DNA of 64,000 nucleotides from Mycoplasma sp. Pen4 (GCF_014352955.1 NZ_CP060691.1:1-64000); one strand, 5' to 3'. Shown: positions 1 through 11,496, counted from the stretch's first letter. Notes: generated by a model from the sequence alone, not told the origin. Made by a program: numbers and translations.

Positions 1-25
1 GTTATTAAACTTATAAAATTTAGAT

Positions 26-1435
26 ATGAATAAGATAGAACAATCAAATATTACAGATAGTTCTGTTGTAGACTTAAAAGTTTATAGCGACCTTTTGAGA
101 GAGTATATAAAAAACGAAATAGCAGATAACATGCTGTTTAGAGTTCTTTTTAAAGATTTAAGTATTCTTTCAATTGAAAATAACGAAGTTGTAATCTTTT
201 TCCCAAAAGTTTACCCAGATCTTTATAACTTTAAAAATTACCATCAAAATATGTTTAGAAAAGCAGTTGATGAAGTTTTTGGAACTAAATATGGTTTTAA
301 AATCATTGACCAAGAATATGTAGAATCACAAAAAGTTGCAGCTCAAGAAATCAAAAAAGTTGAAACTGTAGCTAAAAAATCTAACAATTCAGCACAAAAT
401 AATGTTGGTGAGTATACTTTTGTTAATTATGTTGAAAGTAAATTCAACAGAGAAGCATTAAGTATTTGTAGATCTGTTGCTAGCGGACATTATGATTTTA
501 ATGTTTTATTCATCTCGGGTGCATCCGGTTTAGGTAAAACACACCTACTTAAAGCGATCGAGTACGAGTTTAAAAAACAAAACAAAAAATCATTTATCGT
601 AAACCCGAATACATTTAGTCAATACTTAGCTAACTTATTAAAAGAAAACGATCAAACTAAGTTAATGACAATGCAAAGAAATTTAGTAGATGTATTTGAT
701 ATCGTTCTTTTTGATGATTTTCAGTTCTTTGGAGAAGGTAATAAAAAATCAACAAAAGATTTTATCTTCCAAATTTTAGATCTTAGAATGCAAAAGAATA
801 AAATAACCATTTTTTGCAGTGATAAAGACATAAACGAAATTTCACCAATGTTTGATAATCGTTTAATCACACGTTTCCAATCGGGTTTTATAACTAAAAT
901 TAAGCGGCCAGATCATGATGATTTATCAAAGATTTTAGACTTCCTTTTAGATGTAAATGACATCGATACAAGTAAATTAAGTCATGAAGCTAAAGATTTT
1001 ATTATTAGAAATCACACTAACTCAATCAGAACATTATTAGGTGCAGTAAAACGTGTTTCACATTACAAAAAAGAAATCTCTGAAACACCTCAAGAATACA
1101 TTTTAAATACAATTAAAAGTATTTTTGAAAACGTTATTCAACAAAAAGAAAACATTACACCTGAAGTAATTATTAAAGCAGTAAGTAAATATTACAAAGT
1201 ACCAACAAAAGACATTTTAAGTAGTTCTAGAAAGTCTGAAATAGTTATTGCACGGCATATTGCTATCTACATGATATCTATTCATTTAAATTATTCATCT
1301 ACTGAAATTGGAAAAGTTTTTAAGAAAGACCATACAACAATATTAAATGCTCTTAAAAAATTAAAAGCAACTAAAGATGAATCTTTAAAACGTACAGTAC
1401 AAGAATTACAAAATCAAATATACAAAATTAATTAA
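26..1435 (+). CDS. dnaA: Chromosomal replication initiator protein DnaA
   Basis: DnaA is the AAA+ ATPase that binds DnaA boxes, melts oriC and loads the replicative helicase. The 469-residue product is of usual length. A Walker A motif GASGLGKT lies at residues 165-172 and a Walker B-like stretch LFDDFQF near 232. The C-terminal DNA-binding domain carries DHTTILNA, close to the family signature. The N-terminal domain I and linker are divergent, as usual in mollicutes. It is followed by a spacer with DnaA boxes and then dnaN, the classic origin arrangement. Only 25 bases upstream of the start are in the window, so its promoter cannot be judged. Confidence 0.97.
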   Translation: MNKIEQSNITDSSVVDLKVYSDLLREYIKNEIADNMLFRVLFKDLSILSIENNEVVIFFPKVYPDLYNFKNYHQNMFRKAVDEVFGTKYGFKIIDQEYVESQKVAAQEIKKVETVAKKSNNSAQNNVGEYTFVNYVESKFNREALSICRSVASGHYDFNVLFISGASGLGKTHLLKAIEYEFKKQNKKSFIVNPNTFSQYLANLLKENDQTKLMTMQRNLVDVFDIVLFDDFQFFGEGNKKSTKDFIFQILDLRMQKNKITIFCSDKDINEISPMFDNRLITRFQSGFITKIKRPDHDDLSKILDFLLDVNDIDTSKLSHEAKDFIIRNHTNSIRTLLGAVKRVSHYKKEISETPQEYILNTIKSIFENVIQQKENITPEVIIKAVSKYYKVPTKDILSSSRKSEIVIARHIAIYMISIHLNYSSTEIGKVFKKDHTTILNALKKLKATKDESLKRTVQELQNQIYKIN

Positions 1436-1572
1436 CAACTTAATATACATTTTTGATGATTTATTAAGATGTGAATAACTTTCTTTTACACCTATAAAAT
1501 AGACTTAAAAGTCAAAAAACAAAAAAGTTATACACATATTCACAAGATATATTTATTATATAAGGAGAAATC
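1436..1572. other. dnaA-dnaN spacer with DnaA boxes, probable part of oriC
   Basis: This AT-rich spacer contains TGTGAATAA at 1470-1478, which is the DnaA box TTATTCACA on the reverse strand. TTATACACA lies at 1528-1536, and a weaker ATATTCACA follows directly. All are one or two steps from the consensus TTATCCACA. Known mollicute origins lie beside dnaA, so this is a likely origin segment. The region upstream of dnaA is outside the window and may hold more boxes. Confidence 0.65.
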
Positions 1573-2724
1573 ATGAAATTTACCATTTCAAAAAACCTCA
1601 TCGAACAAAACGTTGAATTCTTATCTAACTATATAGATTCAAATGATGCTTTTATACCATTTAGAGGAATTCATTTTAAAATAGACTCAGAACAATTAGT
1701 TTTAACTGGTGCTTCGTCAACAATGGGGGCAAGAAAAACTATTAAAGTTGATGAAAAAAATATTAAATTAGAAAAATCAGGTAATATTTACATTCAAGCT
1801 TCAATGTTAAGAACAATTATTAAAAAGTTTGACAAAAATATTACTTTTAGTCTTAATGGTAATTTAATACATATATATGAAGGTTCAACTAAGTTCACAT
1901 TAACTAAATCTGAATCAGGAATTTATCCAAACATTAGTTTTGATGATAATGAAAATAGATTTGAAATCGATTCAACAAAATTTGACAAAATCGTTTCAGA
2001 TGTTTCAATTTCAACAAGTACATCAAACGACCGTTTAAATTCGTTAATTTATAAATGTATTAATCTTAAATCAGATAATGATAATAAAATCGTTTTCATT
2101 GCAACAGATACTTATAGACTTTCAACAGAAATTCTTCCAATTAATCGTGAATTAGAAATGAATTTAGTAGTAGATGCTAAAAACCTTAGAAAGTTAATTA
2201 CAAAAGATGCTCCTAAAAAGGTTTTTATGTACTTTAACGACAACAAAATCGGTATCTCATATGAAAACACTAATGTATGAACTACAGTGAATAAAATGCA
2301 ATTTATGGATGTTTCACAATTATTTCAAGTAAAATTCTCTAGAACATTCGCGATTGAAAGAGAAGAATTAATTAAAACAATTAATAAAGCTTTATTCTAC
2401 ACATCAGAAAAAGATAAAAAGATGGAATTTACATTTGAACAAAACTCATTAAAAATTTCGTTTGAAGTTCCTGAAATCGGAATAGGTGTTGCAGAAACAC
2501 AAAAATTCGAAATTCTTGAAGGTGATAAAATTGAACTTGACTTTAATTACAATTACGTAAAAGAAGCAGCTCAAGTATTAGATCCAGGTATGTTAAATAT
2601 CTTTGTTTCAAATACCGAAGATAAAGTTTTAATAATGAACAAAAATAACCCAGACAACATTCAATTAATTACACCAATTAGAAAATATAAAAAAGTAAAA
2701 CAAATAGACGAAAGTAGAAACTAA
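1573..2724 (+). CDS. dnaN: DNA polymerase III beta subunit (sliding clamp)
   Basis: The product is the ring-shaped clamp that tethers the replicative polymerase to DNA. The frame is open for 383 residues when the TGA at 2278-2280 is read as Trp; with a standard code it would look like two genes. The start MKFTISKNLIEQNVEF and the three-fold clamp length fit the family. A good ribosome binding site (AAGGAGA) precedes the start. Its stop overlaps the start of the next gene by one base (TAATG), so the two are probably translationally coupled. It belongs to the origin cluster with dnaA. Confidence 0.95.
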
Positions 2725-2939
2725 TGACAATAAAAATTAAAGGTGATTCAATAAAGTTAAGCCAATTCCTTAAAAAAATAGATGAAATCGACACAGGTGG
2801 TGCAGCGAGATTCTTTATTGAAAACAACGACATTAAAATAAATGATAGAACACCAGAAGGACGTGGTTCAAAAATTCACGTTGGTGATATCGTTTGAGTT
2901 AACGATACCATTTATAAAATAACAAAAGATGAAGAGTAA
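2724..2939 (+). CDS. S4-domain RNA-binding protein (YaaA/RlbA type)
   Basis: This 71-residue protein begins MTIKIKGDSIKLSQFLKK and continues with the pattern of the S4 RNA-binding fold (GGAARFFIENNDIKIN, then GRGSKIHVGD). One internal TGA is read as Trp. Small S4 proteins of this kind lie just downstream of dnaN in many Firmicutes (yaaA), where a role in ribosome assembly has been proposed. Here it overlaps the dnaN stop by one base. A hairpin and T-run terminator follows. The family call is from motif and position; the precise function is not shown by the sequence. Confidence 0.8.
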
Positions 2940-2943
2940 ACTA

Positions 2944-2975
2944 AAAATGGACAAAAATTAAGTTGTCCGTTTTTT
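2944..2975 (+). terminator. Terminator of the dnaN unit
   Basis: Eight-pair stem (2947-2954 with 2963-2970, one G-T pair) followed by a run of T. Confidence 0.7.
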
Positions 2976-2997
2976 AATACTTACACATAAGGTTAAA

Positions 2998-3025
2998 TAA
3001 AAAAAGAAGTTCTTTAAACTTCTCT
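2998..3025 (-). terminator. Terminator of serS
   Basis: On the reverse strand AGAAGT pairs with ACTTCT and is followed by seven T. Confidence 0.6.
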
Positions 3026-3031
3026 TAATTA

Positions 3032-4300
3032 TTATTTAATAACGGTCATTCCACCCATGTATGGAACTAAAACAGTAGGTACAGTTATTGAACCATCTTC
3101 GTTTTGGTAAATTTCAAGTAATGCAGCAATAACACGGTCAATAGCAACTCCTGAACCATTCATTGTGTGCGCGTATTCAGTTTTACCCTCTTCATTTCTA
3201 TATCTAATCATTGCTCTACGTGCTTGAAAATCACCCATATATGAAACTGATGAAACCTCTCTAAAACGTTGTTCAGATGGTAATCATAATTCTAAATCAA
3301 TTGTTTTTCTAGATGAAAAACCTAAATCACCAGTACATAAAAGTAATTCACGAAAAGGAATTTCTAATTTAGTTAAAACATCTTTTGCATCTTCTAACAT
3401 TAATTCAAATTCTTTAATTGCATCTTCTTCTTTTGTAACTTTAACTAATTCAATTTTCTTAAATTCGTGTTGACGTAAAATTCCACGAGTATCTTTACCA
3501 GATGAACCTGCTTCAGATCTAAAACATTCTGTATAACCAGTTGCTCTAAATGGTGTGCTTAAATTAATGATTTCACTATTGTAATAGTTTGTTAATGTAA
3601 CTTCTGCAGTAGGAATTAAATATTCATCTACACCTTCTAGTTTGTATAAATCTTCTTTAAATTTAGGTAATTGACCTGTCCCGTAAAGCATATCTGCCTT
3701 AACGATAACAGGTGTATTAAATTCATTGTAACCTTTTGTTGCGTGTAAATCTAACATGAAGTTAATTAATGCTCTGATTAATCTTGAACCAGCATTTTTA
3801 TAGATAACATATCTTGAACCTGATAATTTTGTTGCTCTTTCTAAGTCGATAATATCTAATTGTTTAGCAATTTCGTAGTGTGGTAAAACATCTTTAACTA
3901 AACCACGTCCTAATTTATCATATGTATTTAAAACAATGTTTTCATTTTCATCAGCACCAACAGGCACTTCATCTAATGTTGTGTTAGGAATTTGTAAGAT
4001 TAATTCGTTAATTTCATTGTTTAATTCATCAGTTTGTTTTGATAATTCAGTTTCTTCTTTTTTGATGTTAGCTATTTTTTCTTTGATTTGAGCAAGTGCT
4101 TGTGGATCGTTTTTAAATTTACCGAATTCTTTTGATAAATTAGTGAGTTCACTTTTTTTAGTTTGTGAAAGATTCATAAGTTTTCCACGTTGTTGCGCAA
4201 GTTCAACAAATCTATCATAAATATCGATATTAAAACCACGATTTACTAGGTTTTTTCTAACTGTATCTGTGTTACTTAAAACATATTTTAAATTTAACAT
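3032..4300 (-). CDS. serS: Serine-tRNA ligase
   Basis: Class II synthetase that charges tRNA-Ser. The 422-residue frame crosses TGA(Trp) codons between 3239 and 3283. The N-terminal half is the long helical hairpin (tRNA-binding coiled coil), seen as the Lys/Glu-rich stretch around residues 35-105. The catalytic half contains [29 protein letters not shown] and the C-terminal [14 protein letters not shown] motif 3. The start at [10 protein letters not shown] (4300) is chosen because GGAGAT lies just upstream; a longer upstream reading has no support. It is divergent from rpmH. Confidence 0.96.
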
Positions 4301-4462
4301 TTTTATCTCCAATTTTGAATTTTCTAAATTATACAACAATTCAAAAAAAGCACTCATTTCTGCAATTATAAAATTATAAATTTTATGTATATAACTACAA
4401 CAAAGCAAGAAAAGTCGAATTTTTCCTTGTTTTTTTGCAAATTAAAGTTTTTTAATTTATTG

Positions 4463-4468
4463 TATAAT
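4463..4468 (+). promoter_or_regulatory. Probable -10 box of the rpmH-rnpA-yidC unit
   Basis: TATAAT preceded directly by TG, about 50 bases before the rpmH start. No clear -35 box is seen. Confidence 0.5.
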
Positions 4469-4518
4469 ATAAACACGCTTATATAAAATATAAAAACATT
4501 TCACAAGGAGGGAAAATT

Positions 4519-4665
4519 ATGAGCAAAAGAACATATCAACCAAACAAACGTAAACACGCAAAAGTTCACGGGTTCAGAGCTAGAATGAAAACTGCTAACG
4601 GAAGAAAAGTTTTAGCAGCAAGAAGAGCTAAAGGTAGAAAAAGATTAACAGTTTCAGATAAATAA
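4519..4665 (+). CDS. rpmH: 50S ribosomal protein L34
   Basis: A 48-residue, highly basic protein of the large subunit. It begins [20 protein letters not shown] and continues with [19 protein letters not shown], the typical L34 sequence. A strong ribosome binding site (AAGGAGGG) precedes it. The rpmH-rnpA-yidC order is conserved near bacterial origins. Confidence 0.98.
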   Translation: MSKRTYQPNKRKHAKVHGFRARMKTANGRKVLAARRAKGRKRLTVSDK

Positions 4666-4673
4666 TTTCAATA

Positions 4674-5012
4674 ATGAAAAAACAATATCGACTTAAAAAG
4701 AATTGAGAATTTGACAATGTGATGAATCGAGGCAAAGGTTCACACATTTTAAACAAATTTTTAATCATTTATTACAAACCGGCAAAGCAATTTAAAGTCG
4801 GATTAACAGTACCTAAAAAATTCGCAGGTGCAGTAGGTCGAAATTTATACAAAAGACAATTGAGAGCCATCTTAAATCAAATTCCATTACTTGATTTAAA
4901 ATACGAATTAGTTCTCATTGTACGTAAAGAATTTATCTCAAGTGATTTTGGAACAAAATCAAGTGAGATAAAGAAACTTTTCGAGAAATTTAGGAAAAAT
5001 GAAAAAATCTAA
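4674..5012 (+). CDS. rnpA: Ribonuclease P protein component
   Basis: Protein subunit of RNase P, which matures tRNA 5' ends with the catalytic RNA. The start is placed at 4674 (MKKQYRLKKN, then TGA read as Trp) because this restores the family N-terminus; a later GTG/ATG start would lose it. The product is 112 residues. The RNase P signature appears as GRNLYKRQLRAI. It starts 8 bases after rpmH and its end overlaps yidC by 14 bases, so the three genes form one unit. Confidence 0.93.
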
Positions 5013-7068
5013 CAATTTTAAATATTTCACTCAAGGTGATGATCCAAGAGAGAAAAGAAAGTCTGTTCGTAAAAAGGTTCTTTATTGAATCAAATTACTT
5101 TTTTACATTTTTCTTTTCGGTCTTACAATGACAGGGTGTGTTCAAGCATTCGTCATTAAAAACTCATACAACGTAGGTAACGGGATTGAGTTTTATAAAA
5201 GCAAAGATCATATTGCACCAAGAGTTAATACCTTTATCAATAAATCAGAAACAGTTAAGATTGAATTAAAAGATAAAGAAGAAAAAGAATTTACTTTAAC
5301 ACAACCAGTTGTTGATCCAGAAGATAACGTTTTCATCAACTACCAAATCAAGTCTGAAAACGATCTTCTCAAAGCAATTAGAAAACAAACAGAAACAAAT
5401 GGTGGTGAATATGGTGTATGAAACAAATTCATTACATCTGTAAATATGCCTGTAAATGAAGTTTTATCAAATAACGGTTACATAACAGGTATTCAAGAAG
5501 AACCAATTGTTTCAAGAGAAGTAAATGGTGAAAAAAGATACTTATTCTTCTCAGAAACACAAAAAACATACAAATACTTAGCTGATAAAACTAAAGATAT
5601 TTATGTGTTAGCATTTGATTTTGCTGAAAAAGCAGAACCAACTGAGTTAACTTACAAAAATGCTGAAGGTAAAGAACAAACAGTAACAGTTAAATATCAA
5701 GATAAACCTAAAAACTTTTTAACACTTAAAACAGAAGCAAAAACCGAAACAGATAGTAACGGTAAAGAAACTGAAAAGAAAGTTAATTTCGTTAATGCAA
5801 ATGGTAATTTTGAAATCGAAAACATTACTGGTGTTCAAAAAGTTGAATTTGTAGATGGTTTACAAGGTACTTTAACAAACGCAAGAAATGCATTTGCTAG
5901 AGATGTTTTACAAGTTTACTATTTATCAACCTTTGGTGTAGGCACAGAATATGCTAGACAATTAGGTGCAGCAGCTGGCTTATCTACTCCAATCGATCCA
6001 ACTGATTGATTCAAACACAAAATCAATATCTGAAAAGCAAATAACTTTGTCAACATGGAAATTTCACCTGTGGAGTACACATTAATCAATGTTTACCAAA
6101 ATGTGATTTCAAAATGACTTGTTGATCTTAGATACTTTAATCAACAAAATCCTGAAAATATTCCTGTTGTAAAAGAAGATCAAAAATTTGATCCAAATAT
6201 CAATGTTTTAAAATCTCAAAACGTTTCAGCAATTGCATTATCTGGTGATTATGCAATTGCCCCAGTTACAAATTGAGGTGAAGCATGAGGATATGGACCA
6301 TTCTATGGTTTACTTGTTTATCCAATTTCAATCTTAATTCAATCACTTCGTCAAGCAATGCCTGTTGATGGTATAAATGGTTGAGCATCAATTATCGCTA
6401 TTATTATTGCGGTAGTTATTACACGTCTTATTTCATTAGCGATTACATTCAAGACAACAATAATGCAACAAGTTTCAGAAGAGCTTAAATATAAAAAAGC
6501 CGCTATTGAAGCTAAATACAAAGGTCTTGAAAATAATAAAGCTATGAAAATGCGTAAACAACAAGAAATACAAGCGTTATATAGCAAATATAATATAAAT
6601 CCACTTGATCAGTTTGGTACAATGATACTTTCAATGCCACTTTTCCTTGCTATGTGAAGAGTTATTCAAAGTATTCCAGAAATCAAACAAACAGAATGAC
6701 TTGGAGTGAACTTCGCTTCTATCTCATACCAACGTTTATTCGCTGGAAATTGGGTTTACTTATGAATCTTAGTAGCGACAGTGGTACTTCAACTTCTTTC
6801 AATGTATATTCCACAATTCCTTAATAAGAAAAAATTCAAGAGAAGAACAACAATCGCTGAAGCTCAAGCACTTAAGAAAAGTGAAAAAACACAAAAAATT
6901 ATGATGCTTGTGTTTACAGTAATTACTCTTATGTTTAGTGCTGGTGTTCAAGTTTACTGAATCTTTGGTTCAATCTGAACAATTATTCAAGCAGTTGCTA
7001 TTCATAAATTTATTAAGACAAAATGATTTAAAGAAAAAATCTTACCAAAATATACAAAGAAATCTTAA
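4999..7068 (+). CDS. yidC: Membrane protein insertase YidC (Oxa1 family), lipoprotein type
   Basis: Inserts and folds membrane proteins alone or with SecYEG. The full frame is 689 residues with many TGA(Trp) codons. An N-terminal hydrophobic segment ends in MTGC (Cys about 47), a lipobox, as in Gram-positive YidC/SpoIIIJ. A long extracellular domain (about residues 50-410) is followed by the Oxa1 core. The core has a cytoplasmic Lys/Glu-rich loop (KYKGLENNKAMKMRKQQEIQALY) and the MPLFLAMWRVIQSIPE segment. The enlarged external domain is common in mycoplasmas. The start overlaps the rnpA end; a hairpin terminator follows. Confidence 0.94.
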
Positions 7069-7077
7069 AATAATAAG

Positions 7078-7098
7078 GACGGTTAAAACCGTCTTTTA
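7078..7098 (+). terminator. Terminator of yidC
   Basis: GACGGTT/AACCGTC stem followed by TTTTATT. Confidence 0.8.
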
Positions 7099-7272
7099 TT
7101 ATTGAGTCATAGGGTTAAAGGTTTTTTATACACTTTATAAAACACCATTATAAAACAAAAACAACATCAATTCAGAGTAGATATCATTACATCTAAAATC
7201 TGTTAAATTTTAAGATGTTAAAAGTGACAAAATAAATGACGGTTATCACTCAAAAATTTTTTTTATTTTTTC

Positions 7273-7299
7273 TTGACAATGTCTTTTTTGTGTTAAAAT
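7273..7299 (+). promoter_or_regulatory. Promoter of 5S rRNA
   Basis: Perfect -35 TTGACA at 7273-7278 and extended -10 (TGT)TAAAAT at 7294-7299, just upstream of the 5S gene. The spacer is short (15 bases). Confidence 0.6.
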
Positions 7300-7303
7300 A
7301 TTT

Positions 7304-7406
7304 GTAGCGATAATAGCGAAGGGGATCACCTGAATCCATTCCGAACTCAGTAGTTAAGCCCTTCAGTGCCGACGATAGCCGCATGGTGAAAATAGGGCAT
7401 CGCTGT
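7304..7406 (+). rRNA. rrf: 5S ribosomal RNA (unlinked)
   Basis: The closing helix pairs AGCGAT (7306-7311) with ATCGCT (7399-7404). The interior has the conserved 5S elements: ATCACCTGAATCCATTCCGA, GAACTCAG, GTTAAGC and CCGATGGT-like GCCGCATGG. A T-run follows as terminator. The gene lies about 47 kb from the 16S-23S operon with its own promoter, an arrangement known in several M. hominis-group mycoplasmas. Ends are estimated from the helix. Confidence 0.92.
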
Positions 7407-7492
7407 TTTTTTATACTTTTTTATTAAAAACAGCTTAATTGCTATTATCTGTTCTTAGTAAAAATAATTAAATGTTATTTTGGAAATTAAAA

Positions 7493-7516
7493 AATAGCCG
7501 GAGCTATTATTTTTTT
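7493..7516 (-). terminator. Terminator of the 7507-8043 gene
   Basis: AATAGC-CGGA-GCTATT hairpin between convergent 5S and this gene, overlapping its stop codon; T-rich on both sides. Confidence 0.55.
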
Positions 7517-8043
7517 ATAAAGTATTCAAAGTAAGGTAAACGTAAGTTGTCTACATCTACTACTTTGTAGTATAAAGGATTTAAACGTGTGATTTGGCTC
7601 GATAATACCTTCTTTGTTTCTTCATCATAATAAATGTAAATTCAAACATCAGGTGTAGAAGAATACAAGTTATCAATTATTGAAAAAATATCATACTTTT
7701 TATTAGTCGAAACACGTTCCCAAATTTTATCCATTTTCTTTTGGTTAATAAAATGTTTTTCACTTTCTACAAGCACATTTAGGTAAATTTTAAGATCATT
7801 AATTGTTATATATGGAAGTGGGTTTTTATCTACTTCTTTTTTATTTAATTTTAAGATGTTTGGATAAAACATTTTAAGTTTAAGTAGTCCTTCAAAAGTA
7901 ATGCATAAATAAATTGGACCTGTGATGTTTTTCTTGTTTATTGCTTCGTCTAAGGTTTTTTTATCTAACGAATAAACAAATTTTAATTCCTTGGCCAATT
8001 TATTGAAATATTGAAAAACTGTACTTAAATCATTACTATTCAT
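7507..8043 (-). CDS. Unknown protein, 178 residues
   Basis: I do not recognise this family. The frame is open for 178 residues when the TGA after STPDV is read as Trp. The product has no signal peptide or membrane segment and is rich in Lys, Asn and Ile. A helical N-terminal half (MNSNDLSTVFQYFNKLAKEL) leads to a C-terminal part with WIYIYYDEETKKV and LRLPYFEYF, which looks like beta structure. It is transcribed away from P80, with about 70 bases between the two starts, so they share a divergent promoter region. It is probably a cytoplasmic protein restricted to mollicutes. Confidence 0.75.
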
Positions 8044-8113
8044 ATTTCAATTATAAAGTATTAAATTTGTTATAATTTTATTAAAATTATATTTTACAGA
8101 AAATAGAGGTATT

Positions 8114-10234
8114 ATGGCTAAAAGACAAAAATCATTTTTTGAGCGTTTAACTGAAATGAACGACAGACATGATGAGAAAAAGAAAAAACAAATTACCAAC
8201 AAAAGCAAAAGAAAGAAAACTTTAATTATAGCCTTTTCAGCTTTAGCAGTTGGTGTTATTGCAGCTATCACAATTCCGCTTGCAGTTACAGTTACAAATA
8301 AAAACTACAAACAACCAATTTCAAATGAAACAAAATTAGTGACAATATCAGGTCCAAAAAACTCTGATCTTTCATCGATTACTGTTGGTAGCGCAACAAA
8401 ATTCATTGAGGATAATGGTGTTAAAGTTTCAAAAGAGATTCAAGATGCGTATAGACAATCAACATTCTACTTCTATGAAAAAGAAGTTGCTGCATCAGTG
8501 CAATATCAAAAAGATTACAATGAATCACTTTTAGAAGGTGAAAAAGTTAACAACTCAATCGCTTTAAGAAGTTTAGATGAAATCAAAAAAGATGTTCAAA
8601 ACAAACTTGCTGATCTAGAAAGTCTTTTAAAGAAAACTTATGGTTATGAGCATTGAGAAGAAAAATACATTGAAACTCTTAAAACTGATCAATACGGAAA
8701 ATCAACATCAACAAAAGAAGCAGTAGATTATTTAACATTCAAAGAAGTTGAAGCAGTAGCAAAAAGACGTTTTGAAATCACATTTGAAAAAACAACACTT
8801 AAAAACATTAACCGTGTAGCAAACAAAGATATCTACAAAGTTAATGTAAATGGTGAAGTTGAAAAAGATACTAATGGTAAACCAATTGTTTTATTCAATA
8901 AAGGTGACAAAATCTATCCATTCTACAAAGAAAATGTTAACTACTTTGTAAGTCCAACAAATCCAGAAGAAGTTATCACGCTTACAACTAGATCATTTGA
9001 TCCCGTTGCCAAAGTTGTTGAAACAAGAATTCAAGATTTCTTTAATGAAAATGGTTTAACAATTCCAACGGTTTATGACTTACCTGGAATTCCTTCAAAT
9101 GATTTATACTCAGCATTTAATGTTTCAGATGAAGCTCATAAGAAAGTTTTAAAAGCATTACTTAAATACAATATTCGTCCAAACTCAGATGGAACAAGTT
9201 TTGAAATTTCATCAAATATTGAATTATTAAAATCATTTAAAGATGTAACACAATATGCTGTTAAATCACAAGATGAAACAAATGCACAATATTTAGAAAA
9301 ACTTAACACTTACAGAACATACTTAAATGCATTAACACTTTCAACAGATCAAAAATTAGGTACAACAGGTGTTGTAACATCTGCTAACTTATTTACAAGA
9401 AACTTAGATTTAGGTTTAGGATCAATATCAAAAGAAGTATTTGAAAGTGCATCTAACAAATTACCAACAGTTTCATTAACAGAAATGTTTAAATTACCTG
9501 CTGAAAAACAAGCACAAATCGATTCATTAGTAACTGAAGCGAAAGCAGCACAAAACATTAGTGATGCAACAAACAAAGTTTTAGAAATTGATAAAAACAT
9601 TGACCAATACATTGATTCTCTTACAAAAGAACAATATGAAGCATTAGTTAAAGGTATTTTCAATGCTAACTTAGTTAAAGAATCAAATGGAAGAAACTTA
9701 CTTTCTTTTGTATACTCAATTACTGATATGCCTGATGCATTATTAATTACAACAGATAAAGGTCTTAAAATTGTAAGATTCACAAACATTGATACAATCG
9801 AAAAATTCAATGACTTAATCAAACAAGATGCATTAAATAAATTAGGCAATGATAAAACATACTTCAACATTATTGAACAATTAAATGATGTTTCATCAGA
9901 AGATATTCTTGGTAAAGCATTAGTAAACAAAGATTTCAAAGATCAATTAGAAAAATCAGATGCTAAATTATTTACATCAGAAAAAGTTAATGAATTAGCT
10001 AATAGTATTTCATTAGTAACAAATGGAATTGCTGATCAAAAATTAATCACATCATTAACAAACGCAAATAATTGAATTAATAAAACAACATCAACAGAAA
10101 CAAGTTATAACTTTACAATTCAAGATTCAAAAATTAAAATTTCATATGATCCAACTGCTGCACCAAGTGAAAACAGTGCAACACAAATTATTTTTGATGC
10201 AATTACAAAATCATTTAAAAAAGGAGCAAAATAA
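8114..10234 (+). CDS. p80: HinT-interacting membrane complex protein P80
   Basis: A 706-residue membrane-anchored surface protein. A basic cytoplasmic N-terminus of about 35 residues is followed by one transmembrane segment (about 38-60, LIIAFSALAVGVIAAITIPL) and a large extracellular helical region. The identification rests on the operon: next come a lipoprotein of P60 type and a HIT protein, the gene order described in Mycoplasma hominis for the P80-P60-HinT complex. Its stop overlaps the p60 start (TAATG), implying coupled translation. In M. hominis P80 contacts cytoplasmic HinT. Which residues do this cannot be seen here. Confidence 0.8.
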
Positions 10235-11496
10235 TGACAAAAATATTTAAAAAATTATCAGCATTAATCGCTCCAGTTGCAATAGCATCACCAATTGTTG
10301 CAGTATCATGTGCACAAACTGTTGATACTGAAGAAAAAATAAAACAAGATGCTTTATTCAAAAATAATGTTCAAATGGTTAGAAATCAAATTGAAAACAA
10401 ATGACTTGTATCAACTTTAGAATCATTATATAAAACAGAAACAAATAACACTGACGATAAAGTAAAAGAAGCTATTTTAGCAGATGGTTTCAAAGTATAT
10501 ACAATCTTTTTAGCAAACAAATATAACCTAGAAAATGATCCATTATATTTAAAGAAACAATACAACACATGAAAATCTTTAGCTTTATTTAACACTGATC
10601 AAGCTCAAAAATTAGCCTCATTAGATCAAAATGCATTCCAAGGTTATGTAACACAAGAACAATTTAACATTCTTTATAATGTTGATGAAACAGGTGTGGC
10701 AAACATTGCAAACCGTGTATTACTTTCATCTAGATTCTTATTATTAAATAATGAAAAAGATTTAAATGCAATCGATGCACAAACATATGAAAAATACAAA
10801 AATCAATATGATTTAGCATCATTCAATTTAATTAACTATATTTTAGGTAAGAAAATTGTTCAATTATGACAATATGAAAGCTCAAATCAAAATGATGTAT
10901 TCACAACAGCACAATTAACAATTAAAAATATTGAAGATTACACAAATTTAATCAAAAACTCACCATCAGCAATTGTTACTCCAGGACAAAACTTATTACT
11001 TAATGAACGTGCTACATTTGAAAGAACTTTAGGTGGATATAAAGGATTAAAACCAAACCCATTTAATATTGATTATTCATACGATACATTAAAAGACAAA
11101 ACATCAAACGATACTTTTGTTGGATTCTACAACCCAGTTACAAAAGAAATTGTTAAAGTTAATGAAGATGGTACTTTAGTTACACCTATTAAAACATCTG
11201 ATAATAATTCAAAAATCGTTGTATCATACCTTTCACAAATAGCTCCAATTGGAAAAGATTTCGAAATCACCAATGCAGAAGGTAAAAAAGAAACAATTAA
11301 GAAACTTTCATTTGAAGGTACACCATATGCTGATAAAACAACTGAATTATCAATTTTATTAGCTTTATATGATGATTCATTATTTAAAACAGTTCAAGAA
11401 GCATTTACAAAATTAGGTTACACAGTTAAAGTTGATGAAAAATCTTTAGTTGGAGATGCAACAAAAGATTTACCATATGTTGTTAAGGAACAATAA
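10234..11496 (+). CDS. p60: HinT-interacting membrane lipoprotein P60
   Basis: A 420-residue lipoprotein. The signal peptide MTKIFKKLSALIAPVAIASP ends in a lipobox AVSC, with the lipid-bearing Cys at about residue 27, followed by a polar region rich in Asn, Lys and Asp. It lies between p80 and hinT and overlaps each neighbour by a few bases. An AAGGAG ribosome binding site sits inside the end of p80. Position and architecture match P60 of the M. hominis surface complex. No catalytic motif is seen; a structural or docking role is likely. Confidence 0.8.

Noticed and set aside
1573-2724. dnaN, polC, eno, fusA, serS, yidC and others look broken into pieces by TGA codons
   Set aside because: The pieces are in the same frame and join into full-length conserved proteins with Trp at the TGA sites, so this is genetic code 4 and not gene decay.
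9349-9939. A 196-residue open frame on the reverse strand within P80
   Set aside because: It is a shadow of the P80 frame, without ribosome binding site or recognisable family; low-complexity AT-rich codons leave the opposite strand open.
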